Under the pieces are notes generated by a model that worked only from the letters and a program-made list of their open reading frames with translations, had not been told where the DNA came from and searched no databases. This document shows positions 1 to 6,503 of a stretch of DNA of 9,220 nucleotides, in pieces (position 1 is the first letter of the stretch; each line of letters begins with the position of its first letter). The translations under genes and the position numbers were made by a program. Source of the stretch: an uncultured Treponema sp. (lineage in GTDB: Bacteria > Spirochaetota > Spirochaetia > Treponematales > Treponemataceae); NCBI GenBank assembly GCA_946538795.1, contig CAMNGY010000028.1:1-9220 (forward strand), in the 5' to 3' direction.

Positions 1-567
1 CAGACCCTCGACTCGATCCTCTCCAGGCCCGTCACCATCGCGACCGAATACCAGAACCTCAGCACCAAGTGGGCCGCCTCCCGCAGGATCCAGGCGACGA
101 TTTTCCGCACCTGGGGCACGAGCGAGGGCTTCGTCCAGGACAGGCCCGAGTCCATCGCCCAGATACTCATAGACAACACCAGCACCGGCTCCTCCCTCCA
201 CGCCAACCACCTGAAGGTGACGGACACCCTGATGGAATCGTCCACAAGGCTCTACGCCAGCAAGGCCGCCATGCGGGACGACGACAAGCGGCGCAAGGTG
301 ATGGAGCTGAAGATGCTCTTCGAGGCGGTCCTGGCCGCCCGTGACCGCGTCATGCTGGAGATGAACGTCGCATCCGACAAGTTTGACTCGCTGGTGCAGG
401 GCCTGCCGTCCATGAAGAGCCCCACCGTGAGCCCCCTCTTTGGCGGAGGCGGCTATGCGGTCAAGATTGCCGTCAAGAAGGGCGAGGTGCCGACCCTGCT
501 TCCAAAGCTCCAGTCGCTCGGCGCGACCGACATAGTGGAATACGAGCTCCGCAAGGTCATGCTGTAA
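1..567 (+). CDS. hisG: ATP phosphoribosyltransferase, long form (C-terminal part)
   Basis: Partial gene: the reading frame is open from the first base and 188 codons are present. Long-form HisG is usually about 290 to 300 residues, so roughly the first third lies outside the window. HisG condenses ATP with PRPP, the committed step of histidine synthesis in the cytoplasm. Visible evidence is a PRPP-binding loop D-N-T-S-T-G-S-S at window residues 58-65, and a C-terminal regulatory (HisG_C, ACT-like) domain over about the last 75 residues. That domain contains the family pattern LPSMKSPTVSPL followed by a G-rich turn, an AVKIAVKK strand and the end KLQSLGATDIVEYELRKV. The regulatory domain makes this the long, histidine-inhibited form that does not need HisZ. 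The protease gene starts 4 bases after its stop, so the two are probably co-transcribed. The upstream promoter is outside the window. Identification is confident. Confidence 0.9.
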   Translation, partial: QTLDSILSRPVTIATEYQNLSTKWAASRRIQATIFRTWGTSEGFVQDRPESIAQILIDNTSTGSSLHANHLKVTDTLMESSTRLYASKAAMRDDDKRRKVMELKMLFEAVLAARDRVMLEMNVASDKFDSLVQGLPSMKSPTVSPLFGGGGYAVKIAVKKGEVPTLLPKLQSLGATDIVEYELRKVML

Positions 568-571
568 TCCG

Positions 572-1879
572 ATGAGCGGAAAAGCGTTCCTGCTTGTCTT
601 TATCCTGGCCTCCTCGCTCAGCTTCCTGCTGGAGGAGGCGCTTGAGCTGCTTGACTTCAAGTCCAGGAAAAAGAACGGGGGCACGGTCCCCAAGGAGCTG
701 TTCGGCTACGTGGACTCAAAGCTCCTGAAAAAGACGGCCGCCTATGAGGACGAGAACTACCGGCTTTCCGTCCCCGCCCGCATCCTGTCTTTCATACTGT
801 CGCTCGTCCTGGTGCTGTCCGGCTATTACGTCGCCGTCTACAGGCAGCTTTCCCTGGCCACGGGCAACATCTACCTGACAGCCATCCTCTTCTTCCTGCT
901 TGCATCCCTTCCGGAAACCCTGCTTTCCATCCCGTTCGCCTTCAAAAGGGAATTCGACATAGAGAGGCGCTACGGATTCTCGAACATGACTCTGGGAATG
1001 TGGATTCTGGACGGGCTGAAGGCCCTGGTCCTTGAGCTGGTCATATTCTGCCCCCTCATACTGCTGGCGGTGTTCCTGCTGCTGTACCTGCCGGGCGGCT
1101 GGTGGATCCTGCTTTCCGCCGTATACATAGCGTTCTCGCTCGCGCTCGGCTTCCTGTACCCCGTGCTCATCGCCCCCATCTTCAACAAATTCACCCCGCT
1201 GGAAATGCAGGAGCTGAAAGGAAGGCTGGAGGCCCTGCTGGACAAGACCGGCTTCCAGTCGCAGGGGATATTCGTCATGGACGCATCCCGGCGCAGCCGT
1301 CACAGCAACGCATACTTCACGGGATTCGGCAAGAACAAGCGGGTGGTCCTGTTCGACACCCTGCTGGACCAGCTTTCCGTAGACGAGACGGAATCCGTTC
1401 TGGCCCACGAGCTGGGGCACTACAAGCTGAACCACGTGATCCGCCGGCTTGCGGCGGCAATCCCCCTCACGGTGCTTTTCCTGCTCGCAGTCAGCATGGC
1501 GGTGAAGATTCCGTCCCTGTACACGTCGTTCGGCTTTGCGCCCGAGACATCCATCGTCCTGGACGGCGAGAGGCGGGCGGAAACCGTCCTCCCATACATA
1601 CATTTCATCGGAGTCTTCCTGTGCGGCCTTGTCGCCGCCCCGTTCTCGCCCCTGTTCTCGCTCGTGTCCAATTTCTTCAGCCGCCGCGATGAGTTCCAGG
1701 CTGACGCTTTTTCCGCCGAAACCTGCGGAAGGAGCCGCAGCCTTGTCACGGCCCTCATAAAGCTGCACAAGGAGAACCTGAGCGAGCTGACCCCTCCCAA
1801 GCTGTACAGCGTGTTCAAGTACAGCCACCCGCCCCTTCTGGAGCGGATCCGCGCCCTAGGAAAGGCCGGGCAGCCCTGA
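572..1879 (+). CDS. M48 family (Ste24/CAAX-protease type) membrane metallopeptidase
   Basis: This is a 435-residue integral membrane zinc protease. The zinc site HELGH is at residues 279-283, and the third ligand motif E-x-x-x-D is at E374-D378 within RRDEFQADAF. The N-terminal part matches the CAAX_N region of Ste24, with hydrophobic segments at about 4-28, 70-90, 100-124 and a long pair at 148-203. Further segments lie at about 292-311 and 341-368. The HSNAYFTGFG stretch (residues 244-253) is the conserved Ste24 substrate-groove motif. Bacteria lack classical prenylated CAAX proteins, so the likely role is membrane-protein quality control or peptide trimming; that is inference. The ATG lies 4 bases after the hisG stop and has no visible Shine-Dalgarno sequence, which suggests translational coupling to hisG. 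The 435-residue length is close to typical Ste24 proteins, and no key residue is missing. Confidence 0.92.
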   Translation: MSGKAFLLVFILASSLSFLLEEALELLDFKSRKKNGGTVPKELFGYVDSKLLKKTAAYEDENYRLSVPARILSFILSLVLVLSGYYVAVYRQLSLATGNIYLTAILFFLLASLPETLLSIPFAFKREFDIERRYGFSNMTLGMWILDGLKALVLELVIFCPLILLAVFLLLYLPGGWWILLSAVYIAFSLALGFLYPVLIAPIFNKFTPLEMQELKGRLEALLDKTGFQSQGIFVMDASRRSRHSNAYFTGFGKNKRVVLFDTLLDQLSVDETESVLAHELGHYKLNHVIRRLAAAIPLTVLFLLAVSMAVKIPSLYTSFGFAPETSIVLDGERRAETVLPYIHFIGVFLCGLVAAPFSPLFSLVSNFFSRRDEFQADAFSAETCGRSRSLVTALIKLHKENLSELTPPKLYSVFKYSHPPLLERIRALGKAGQP

Positions 1880-1892
1880 CGGCGGGGTCAGC

Positions 1893-1944
1893 GCCAGCAC
1901 CGTGGCAATGCCAGCCGTGGCAATGCCAACCGTGGCAGCGCCGG
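1893..1944. repeat. 15-base tandem repeat array with internal dyads (three units plus a degenerate one)
   Basis: Three head-to-tail 15-base units start at 1900, 1915 and 1930. Units one and two differ at one base (CCGTGGCAATGCCAG, then ending in A), and unit three is diverged at its end. Each unit contains the dyad TGGCA-A-TGCCA. Adjacent units can therefore pair across their junction as 5-bp stems with 4-base loops: TGCCA-GCCG-TGGCA at 1909-1922 and TGCCA-ACCG-TGGCA at 1924-1937. A weaker GCCA/TGGC pair sits at 1893-1906. The array fills most of the gap between the convergent protease and aldo/keto reductase genes. Confidence 0.75.
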
Positions 1945-1957
1945 CACATAGCCGGCG
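1939..1957. terminator. GC-rich hairpin between convergent genes, possible bidirectional terminator
   Basis: There is a perfect 7-bp stem, CGCCGGC at 1939-1945 and GCCGGCG at 1951-1957, with loop ACATA. It lies 60 bases after the protease stop and 8 bases after the gpr stop on the other strand. Neither strand has a T run after the stem, so it is not a classical Rho-independent terminator. It may block 3' exonucleases or assist Rho. The first stem arm overlaps the last unit of the 15-base repeat. Confidence 0.4.
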
Positions 1958-1964
1958 AAGATTC

Positions 1965-2954
1965 CTACAGGCTCGCGCTGTCTATCGCATCCAGCTCTTC
2001 CTTGCTGAACGCCGTGTTCTCCGTGCAGCGTATGCTGTCCAAAAGCTGCGATGCCTTGGACGCACCCACCAGCACGCTGGTCACTGCCCCGTCCCTGAGT
2101 ATCCAGGCCAGCGCCATTCCAGCCAGGCTCTGTCCCCTGGCCTTCGCAATCTCGTTCAGGCGCCGTATCTGTGACAGGCGCTTTTCGGTCAGGTCGCCGT
2201 CTTTCAGGAAACGCCCGTCCGTACGCATCCTGCTGTCCGCAGGAATCCCGTTCAGGTAGCGGTCGGTAAGCAGCCCCTGTTCCAGAGGGCTGAACGTGAT
2301 GAGCCCTTTCCCGGCCTCCCTGGATGCCTCCTTCAGCCCGTTCCGCTCAATCGTGCGGTCGAATATGGAATACCTGTTCTGGTTTATGACGAAGGGGCAG
2401 CCCAGCCCTTCCAGTATGGCGGCAGCCTTTTTCATCGTGGGACCGTCGTAGTTGGAGATTCCGGCGTAAAGGGCCTTGCCGCTCCTGACGGCCTGGTCCA
2501 ACGCCCCCATGGTCTCCTCAAGCGGCGTGTCCGGGTCCATCCTGTGATGGTAGAAGATGTCCACGTATTCCAGCCCCAGCCTGCGGAGGCTCTGGTCCAG
2601 GCTGGCCAGCAGGTATTTCCTGCTGCCCCAGTTGCCGTAGGGGCCGGGCCACATGTCGTAGCCGGCCTTGCTGCTGACTATGATTTCATCCCGGTAGGAA
2701 GCAAGCTCCTCCCTCAGAATGCGGCCGAAGTTCCGCTCCGCGCTGCCCGGCGGCGGACCGTAGTTGTTGGCCAGGTCAAAGTGAGTTATGCCGGAGTCGA
2801 ACGCCGTGCAGACAATTTCCTTCATGTTGGAACAGTTTCCGCTGTCGCCGAAGTTGTGCCACAGGCCCAGCGAGACGGAGGGAAGCTTTAGCCCGCTTTT
2901 GCCGCAAGTCCTGTAGGGGATGGTAGAATAACGGTTTTCAGAAGCCTTGTACAT
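1965..2954 (-). CDS. gpr: Aldo/keto reductase, L-glyceraldehyde-3-phosphate reductase (YghZ/AKR14) type
   Basis: This is a 329-residue cytoplasmic NADPH-dependent reductase. E. coli YghZ reduces L-glyceraldehyde 3-phosphate and also acts on methylglyoxal, so a detoxification role is likely. The similarity I recall to YghZ is close and colinear. Shared blocks include CGKSGLKLP (17-25), SLGLWHNFG (28-36), THFDLANNYGPPPGSAE (57-73), AGYDMWPGPYG (97-107) and SRKYLLASLDQSLRRLGLEY (111-130). The AKR catalytic tetrad is visible as D60, Y65, K96 and H136 or H137. The C-terminal cofactor motif is VGASKASQL (296-304). The reading frame stays open far upstream, but that part overlaps ybaK antisense and shows no family similarity. 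The ATG at 2954 fits the family N-terminus and sits 6 bases after a perfect TATAAT, which predicts a leaderless mRNA. It is divergent from ybaK. A further in-frame ATG at 2969 precedes the -10 and would not be on that transcript. Confidence 0.93.
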   Translation of the reverse strand: MYKASENRYSTIPYRTCGKSGLKLPSVSLGLWHNFGDSGNCSNMKEIVCTAFDSGITHFDLANNYGPPPGSAERNFGRILREELASYRDEIIVSSKAGYDMWPGPYGNWGSRKYLLASLDQSLRRLGLEYVDIFYHHRMDPDTPLEETMGALDQAVRSGKALYAGISNYDGPTMKKAAAILEGLGCPFVINQNRYSIFDRTIERNGLKEASREAGKGLITFSPLEQGLLTDRYLNGIPADSRMRTDGRFLKDGDLTEKRLSQIRRLNEIAKARGQSLAGMALAWILRDGAVTSVLVGASKASQLLDSIRCTENTAFSKEELDAIDSASL

Positions 2955-2990
2955 GCCCCGATTATACATGCTGGACGTCCGCACGTTCAA
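2955..2990 (-). promoter_or_regulatory. gpr promoter (TTGAAC-18-TATAAT), -10 six bases from the ATG
   Basis: On the - strand the -35 TTGAAC is at 2990-2985 (4/6 to TTGACA), the spacer is 18 bases, and the -10 is a perfect TATAAT at 2966-2961. CGGGGC fills the 6 bases before the ATG at 2954. A start site 7 bases after the -10 would fall on the A of the ATG. No ribosome binding site is possible on such an RNA. The spacer carries the palindrome GGACGTCC (2973-2980), part of an imperfect dyad GGACGT-CCGC-ACGTTC. Confidence 0.65.
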
Positions 2991-2991
2991 G

Positions 2992-3012
2992 GGGCAGGTG
3001 AAAAAGCTGCCC
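2992..3012. promoter_or_regulatory. Inverted repeat in the gpr-ybaK divergent region, candidate operator
   Basis: GGGCAG at 2992-2997 and CTGCCC at 3007-3012 form a perfect 6-bp dyad around a 9-base A-rich centre. It covers the ybaK -35 element and abuts the gpr -35. The placement would suit a repressor or activator acting on both promoters. No regulator gene is present nearby, so the function is inferred from position only. Confidence 0.35.
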
Positions 3013-3032
3013 GTTTGTGCTACAATGGCGGC
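2998..3032 (+). promoter_or_regulatory. ybaK promoter (GTGAAA-17-TACAAT), -10 six bases from the ATG
   Basis: The -35 GTGAAA is at 2998-3003 (4/6 to consensus), the spacer is 17 bases, and the -10 TACAAT is at 3021-3026 (5/6). Six bases, GGCGGC, separate it from the ATG at 3033, so the predicted transcription start is the ATG itself. This repeats the arrangement seen at gpr and purB. Confidence 0.6.
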
Positions 3033-3515
3033 ATGAAAAAGACGAACGCCATGAGGATACTGGACGGCCTGAAGATTGACTACGAGGCAGAGGAATACGA
3101 GGATGACGGCGAGCACGAGCTGGCCAGGGGAGCGGCCGGACGAACGGCGGAAAAACTGGGCGTGCCTCCCGAAACAGTCTTCAAGACAATCGTGATGCGG
3201 AGCGAGGACAAGGAAGTCCTCGTGTTCTGCCAGAGCGCGGTGAGCGAGATAAACCTGAAGAAAGCCCGGCAGGCGGCGGGCTGCCGGGAGCTGTCGCCGG
3301 TAAAGCAGGAGGAGCTCCTGGCGCTGACCGGCTACATACGCGGCGGCTGCAGCCCTATAGGGATGAAGAGGAAGTTCCGCACGTTCATAGACGAGAGCGT
3401 CATCCTGCATGACAAGGTATGCATAAGCGGGGGCCAGAGGGGCGTGCAGATAAAAATCCGCCCGGATGACCTTGTGCGCGCGGCGGAAGCCACGGTCACG
3501 GACCTGGAGCTGTAA
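3033..3515 (+). CDS. ybaK: YbaK/EbsC-family Cys-tRNA(Pro) deacylase
   Basis: A 160-residue single-domain trans-editing protein. YbaK hydrolyses Cys-tRNA(Pro) mischarged by prolyl-tRNA synthetase. The family pattern is visible: the central VFKTIVMR block with the catalytic lysine at K51, the hydrophobic strand EVLVFCQSAVSEINLKK (61-77), the loop TGYIRGGCSPIG (99-110), and the end block FIDESVILHDKVCISGGQRG with IRPDDLVRA. The length is close to that of E. coli YbaK (about 159). An in-frame TTG at 3015 was rejected as the start because it overlaps the -10 element, and it adds nothing resembling the family. The ATG at 3033 has no Shine-Dalgarno sequence. The gene is convergent with the inserted cassette and divergent from gpr. 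No obvious terminator follows in the 41 bases before the next gene. Confidence 0.9.
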   Translation: MKKTNAMRILDGLKIDYEAEEYEDDGEHELARGAAGRTAEKLGVPPETVFKTIVMRSEDKEVLVFCQSAVSEINLKKARQAAGCRELSPVKQEELLALTGYIRGGCSPIGMKRKFRTFIDESVILHDKVCISGGQRGVQIKIRPDDLVRAAEATVTDLEL

Positions 3516-3556
3516 GCAGGGACGAACCTTTTGACGTTCTCCTAGGTGGCGGGGCC

Positions 3557-3805
3557 TCAGTTGTTCTGTATATACTCATACATCCCCTCTTTGTCGCCGC
3601 TTATCTCGATGTCACATGCCTTGAAAAGAAAGTAGTCCGGCTCCAGATAAAGCCCTGAATCCGTGTTCAGGAACAGGCGGTAGAAATCAAGGGAGGCGAG
3701 CCTTGCAAACGCATCGCTCTGCGGCAGCTTGTATTTTTCCATGATATGCTTGGTCATGGCGATCACGCACATACCTTTTGCAACCTGCACTTTCCCCTCG
3801 CTCAT
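3557..3805 (-). CDS. Small DUF3791-like protein, third gene of the ART toxin-antitoxin triplet
   Basis: An 82-residue protein, mostly helical by eye, with no signal peptide or membrane segment. The C-terminal half has a pattern LDFYRLFLNTDSGLYLEPDYF (about 39-59). It resembles small proteins I have seen beside DUF3990 genes, which carry a consensus like S-x-x-Y-x-x-L-x-x-x-x-T-G-L-W-x-E-x-x-x-Y. Assignment to DUF3791 itself is uncertain. The ATG at 3805 overlaps the DUF3990 stop in an ATGA arrangement, so the two are translationally coupled. A purine-rich GGGGGAGG ends 2 bases before the ATG, which is close for a Shine-Dalgarno sequence. The likely role is antitoxin or accessory partner of the DUF3990 protein, inferred only from context. 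Base composition (about half G+C) is lower than in the flanking core genes. It is convergent with ybaK, 41 bases away. Confidence 0.7.
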   Translation of the reverse strand: MSEGKVQVAKGMCVIAMTKHIMEKYKLPQSDAFARLASLDFYRLFLNTDSGLYLEPDYFLFKACDIEISGDKEGMYEYIQNN

Positions 3806-4368
3806 AACCTCCCCCAGTCTATTTCCTCAAAGCCCTTTATAACCCTGTCCGCGACATCCTGTTTCCCGATGAAGCACTGCCTGCCGAGATTCTCAGGCTC
3901 AAGGTTCCTCAAAAGGATTTCCTTTGCCTCGCAGGAACCTACCTCACCGTAAAACTCCTGCCAGTATGTCCTCAGACACAACAAAGTATTGTCATCCGCC
4001 GTCGGTCCTATTACCAAATCATAGTCATGGGGAGTTTCTCCACGTTCGCGGCACATCAAGATGAAGTCCAGCCATTCCATATCTGCCTGATCAAAATATC
4101 TGACATTCAAAGAATTTGCGGCCTCGGTATCGATTTCAATCTTATAAAGGCGTTCGGAGAACGGACTCTGTTCCCCTCCATTCCCTCTCCGGATCATTGA
4201 CTCCCGATACTTTTTATGCATCATGCCTATTGCCTGGCTTCTGGACATGGCCATATAGAATCCCCTGCCGAAATCCTTGTTGTTCCGGCCTTTTGAGACA
4301 TCAATCCTGTCAATCTTGAAGATTGTCCCGTGATACAGAGTTTCAGGAACGGGCTGCGACATAGGCAT
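3802..4368 (-). CDS. DUF3990 protein, probable ADP-ribosyltransferase-fold toxin
   Basis: A 188-residue cytoplasmic protein with the DUF3990 pattern: LYHGT (11-15), then DFGRGFYM (32-39), Q45 in the following helix, EWLDFI (98-103), DYDLVIGPTADD (115-126) and a C-terminal QCFIGKQDVADRVI block (164-177). As I recall, DUF3990 belongs to the ADP-ribosyl clan. The YHG...GFY spacing fits the H-Y pair (H13, Y38) of NAD-binding transferases, but I cannot assign the third catalytic residue. The target is unknown. AAGGAG lies 4 bases before the ATG at 4368 and 10 bases before a second ATG two codons on, so either may be used. The gene overlaps the upstream small gene by 26 bases and the downstream one by 4. 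This tight overlap with two small genes suggests a toxin with protein antitoxins. Confidence 0.82.
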   Translation of the reverse strand: MPMSQPVPETLYHGTIFKIDRIDVSKGRNNKDFGRGFYMAMSRSQAIGMMHKKYRESMIRRGNGGEQSPFSERLYKIEIDTEAANSLNVRYFDQADMEWLDFILMCRERGETPHDYDLVIGPTADDNTLLCLRTYWQEFYGEVGSCEAKEILLRNLEPENLGRQCFIGKQDVADRVIKGFEEIDWGRL

Positions 4369-4558
4369 CTATCTCCTTGGACATTTCCTGTTCCGTCATT
4401 GCATCAAACACATCGGGACATTCGGAAATATAATCCAGTATGCGGCATTTCTTATCCAGCAAGAGGAAGTCGCTGACCGAAAGCCCGTGTTCCCGGCGGT
4501 ATTCCTCCGATGCCACGAACATGAGAAAAATCGAATTGTCAATCCGCAAGTCCTTCAT
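4343..4558 (-). CDS. DUF3791-family small protein, first gene of the triplet
   Basis: A 71-residue helical protein with the DUF3791 layout: an N-terminal hydrophobic helix (FLMFVASEEYRREHGLSVSD, 11-30), then xLLxxKxxILDYIxExxDVFDAMTxxEMxKEIDAYV. The ATG at 4558 is chosen because GGAGG lies 7 bases upstream; an in-frame TTG at 4576 lies before that site. It starts 39 bases after the restriction gene stop on the same strand, and its 3' end overlaps the DUF3990 gene by 26 bases. DUF3791 genes commonly sit next to DUF3990 genes, so an antitoxin or immunity role is likely. This is inference from gene order, not a demonstrated function for this protein. The gene lies in the lower-GC insert. Confidence 0.8.
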   Translation of the reverse strand: MKDLRIDNSIFLMFVASEEYRREHGLSVSDFLLLDKKCRILDYISECPDVFDAMTEQEMSKEIDAYVAARS

Positions 4559-4597
4559 GGCTTGTCCTCCGAGCAAACGACGGTATCCTATCCCTTG

Positions 4598-6448
4598 TCA
4601 ATCTACTTCCCAAATGATTTTGACGAGCTCATATAACAGCCTGCACCTGGCTTCCATCTCTGGTACTCCAAATTCAGAATATGGGACAAAAGAAACATGC
4701 TTATTTGTTGTCAGCCAGTCATTAAAATCCCTAAAGTCTGGGTTCGCATTGTAAAAACTTTTACAAAGCGTATTTGCCCATTTTGTTCCATGAGAATAAG
4801 TTTCCAGCTTATCCTTATACAATTCATTTCCGGAGCTGATGTTATCTCGTCCTTTTAACAACAATAATGCGCCTATGTTGTTCCTCCGCTCCCAGAAATC
4901 TTCTTCAGTAGAGAAGTATGCTTTATTCTCCTCATTGTCTGATAAAATGTGTTCAATATGATAACCATAACTGGGAGAGTGTTTTGTTGACATATATTGG
5001 ACATCATTCTCTGGTTCGATATTCATTTTTGAGCACAAGAAATTCTCTACCCTAGCAAGAATGTAGTATAGAGCTGTCTGGTCTATATTTGTACCGTATC
5101 CAAGCTGAGAAAAACGAACAAAATCAAGAACGGAATTAACATTTCCTGTCGTTTTGACATCTTTTATTCTGTCTTTGATAATCTCATCAAAGACAGAACG
5201 GTACTCGTTTATTGGCAACCCATGCAATCTTTCATTAAGGCTGTAAGAAATACTATGGAAATCATTACTATCATAAACCCCGTTCATTCTTAAAAGCATA
5301 TGAAGACGATCATATTCCTTTGCTATTAAGGCTATTTTCTCATCCTCTTCAGTATCATTTATTGTACAAGCCGCCATTATGAGCTGATATTGACCATCTA
5401 ACTTGTGAATGTTATTACTGTATGAAAGATATTCATTTTCATTTCTGATTATCTTTGCATACAGCTTTGAATAATAAACGACATCGTCTTCTATAAACTG
5501 TTTTATAGACAAAACCCTATTTAAATCTATCTTCCTAAATCCCAAAACAGAAGCATCGTCCTTATCATCGAATATGTAACGATGATAAGCATTGTTTATC
5601 TGATTTTCTTTTTCAGAATTCTTCTTAAAAACAAACCGAGATTTTAAATAGTTAATAAAAAAAGAATCCTCTACACCCTTCACAGCTTGCATTGAAGAAT
5701 CCCATTTGGAAGAGTATATATCTGTATCAGATTTTGGCAACGCACCTATAAGTTTCCCTTTCAATATTTCAAATGGTTTTAAGGCCTCTCCTCTATCATT
5801 TATAACCTCAAACACCATAGCCGTGTCGTCCTGATTATCAATACTTAGTTCAACCAAGACGAGCTTATTCATAAAATAATATATAAAAGCATCTAATGTT
5901 TTTTCATCAAGCTTCTTATTATCTATGTATGTAGATATATCCGAATATCGATCTATAAGAGTATTCTCGGTCTGGTTTTTATATGGAAGAGCAATTGGAG
6001 TCCCATGTAATATAGAATCCATAGCTCGCTTTCTCTTGTCATTGTCAATGCAATAAACATCACCAGTAAAATAGTCCTGCCCACAAATACAGGGAAGTAG
6101 CAACTTTTTCCTCTGGTCATTATTTGTAAGATGAAATAACTTTACAGCAATAAGTGTTAATGTCGAAAGTCGCTGTTGTCCATCAACGATATAAACCTTG
6201 TTATTAATTTTATTTGTGATAAAGACATTCATATAATACCAATTGAATGACTCCATCAACTCTTGTGTCAAATCAGCATCTTTATGAGGATAATATGACT
6301 GCTCAAATACCTCGAAAATATCATCGAGCAAAATTTCTACTGTCTTTTTGCTCCATACGTATTCGCGTTGATAAAAATCAATATAATAAGTTTTATCTTT
6401 CAAACACGCCTTGACGGTTTGCCTGTATGGTTCGATATTCTGTGCCAT
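4598..6448 (-). CDS. DUF262-DUF1524 fusion, GmrSD-like type IV restriction endonuclease
   Basis: A 616-residue protein. The N-terminal DUF262 (GmrS-like, ParB/Srx-fold nucleotide-binding) domain shows FYQREYVW (25-32), YIVDGQQRLSTLTLI (86-100) and FEVINDRGEALKPFEILKGKL (213-233). The C-terminal DUF1524 (GmrD-like, His-Me finger/HNH nuclease) domain shows HIEHIL (497-502) and RRNNIGALLLLKGRDNISSGN (521-541), followed by a K/Y-rich tail. The motifs are intact, so it is probably active. GmrSD proteins cut DNA with modified (for example glucosylated) cytosines in an NTP-dependent way; the substrate here is unknown. GGAGG lies 9 bases before the ATG at 6448. Hand-counted lines of the gene give 22% to 37% G+C against above 60% in purB and its neighbour, a strong sign of horizontal transfer. 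It leads the apparent operon with the DUF3791/DUF3990 triplet. Confidence 0.9.
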   Translation of the reverse strand: MAQNIEPYRQTVKACLKDKTYYIDFYQREYVWSKKTVEILLDDIFEVFEQSYYPHKDADLTQELMESFNWYYMNVFITNKINNKVYIVDGQQRLSTLTLIAVKLFHLTNNDQRKKLLLPCICGQDYFTGDVYCIDNDKRKRAMDSILHGTPIALPYKNQTENTLIDRYSDISTYIDNKKLDEKTLDAFIYYFMNKLVLVELSIDNQDDTAMVFEVINDRGEALKPFEILKGKLIGALPKSDTDIYSSKWDSSMQAVKGVEDSFFINYLKSRFVFKKNSEKENQINNAYHRYIFDDKDDASVLGFRKIDLNRVLSIKQFIEDDVVYYSKLYAKIIRNENEYLSYSNNIHKLDGQYQLIMAACTINDTEEDEKIALIAKEYDRLHMLLRMNGVYDSNDFHSISYSLNERLHGLPINEYRSVFDEIIKDRIKDVKTTGNVNSVLDFVRFSQLGYGTNIDQTALYYILARVENFLCSKMNIEPENDVQYMSTKHSPSYGYHIEHILSDNEENKAYFSTEEDFWERRNNIGALLLLKGRDNISSGNELYKDKLETYSHGTKWANTLCKSFYNANPDFRDFNDWLTTNKHVSFVPYSEFGVPEMEARCRLLYELVKIIWEVD

Positions 6449-6503
6449 ATGTTCTTTCCTCCGTATATAGACAATAATCGATTTTTAACAGAACTTGAAC
6501 CAT
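6449..6503 (-). promoter_or_regulatory. Candidate promoter and ribosome binding site of the restriction operon
   Basis: This A+T-rich 55-base region lies upstream of the DUF262-DUF1524 gene. On the - strand GGAGG is at 6462-6458. Possible -10 elements are TATTGT at 6476-6471 or TATATA at 6469-6464. Matching -35 boxes are poor (TTCAAG at 6499-6494 for the first). TATTGT is preferred, because a start 7 bases further on would keep the Shine-Dalgarno site in the RNA. A G9 tract lies just upstream. Confidence 0.35.

Noticed and set aside
716..1828. Long open frame on the - strand opposite the protease gene
   Set aside because: It is antisense to a gene with clear Ste24 motifs, its translation is glutamine- and arginine-rich low-complexity sequence, and it matches no family. 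It is a by-product of high G+C.
3015..3032. TTG start for ybaK at 3015
   Set aside because: It lies upstream of and across the -10 box, has no ribosome binding site, and adds residues not expected for the family.
2955..3410. Upstream extension of the gpr frame to 3410
   Set aside because: The extra 152 codons are antisense to ybaK, cross both promoters, and precede the N-terminus that aligns with YghZ.
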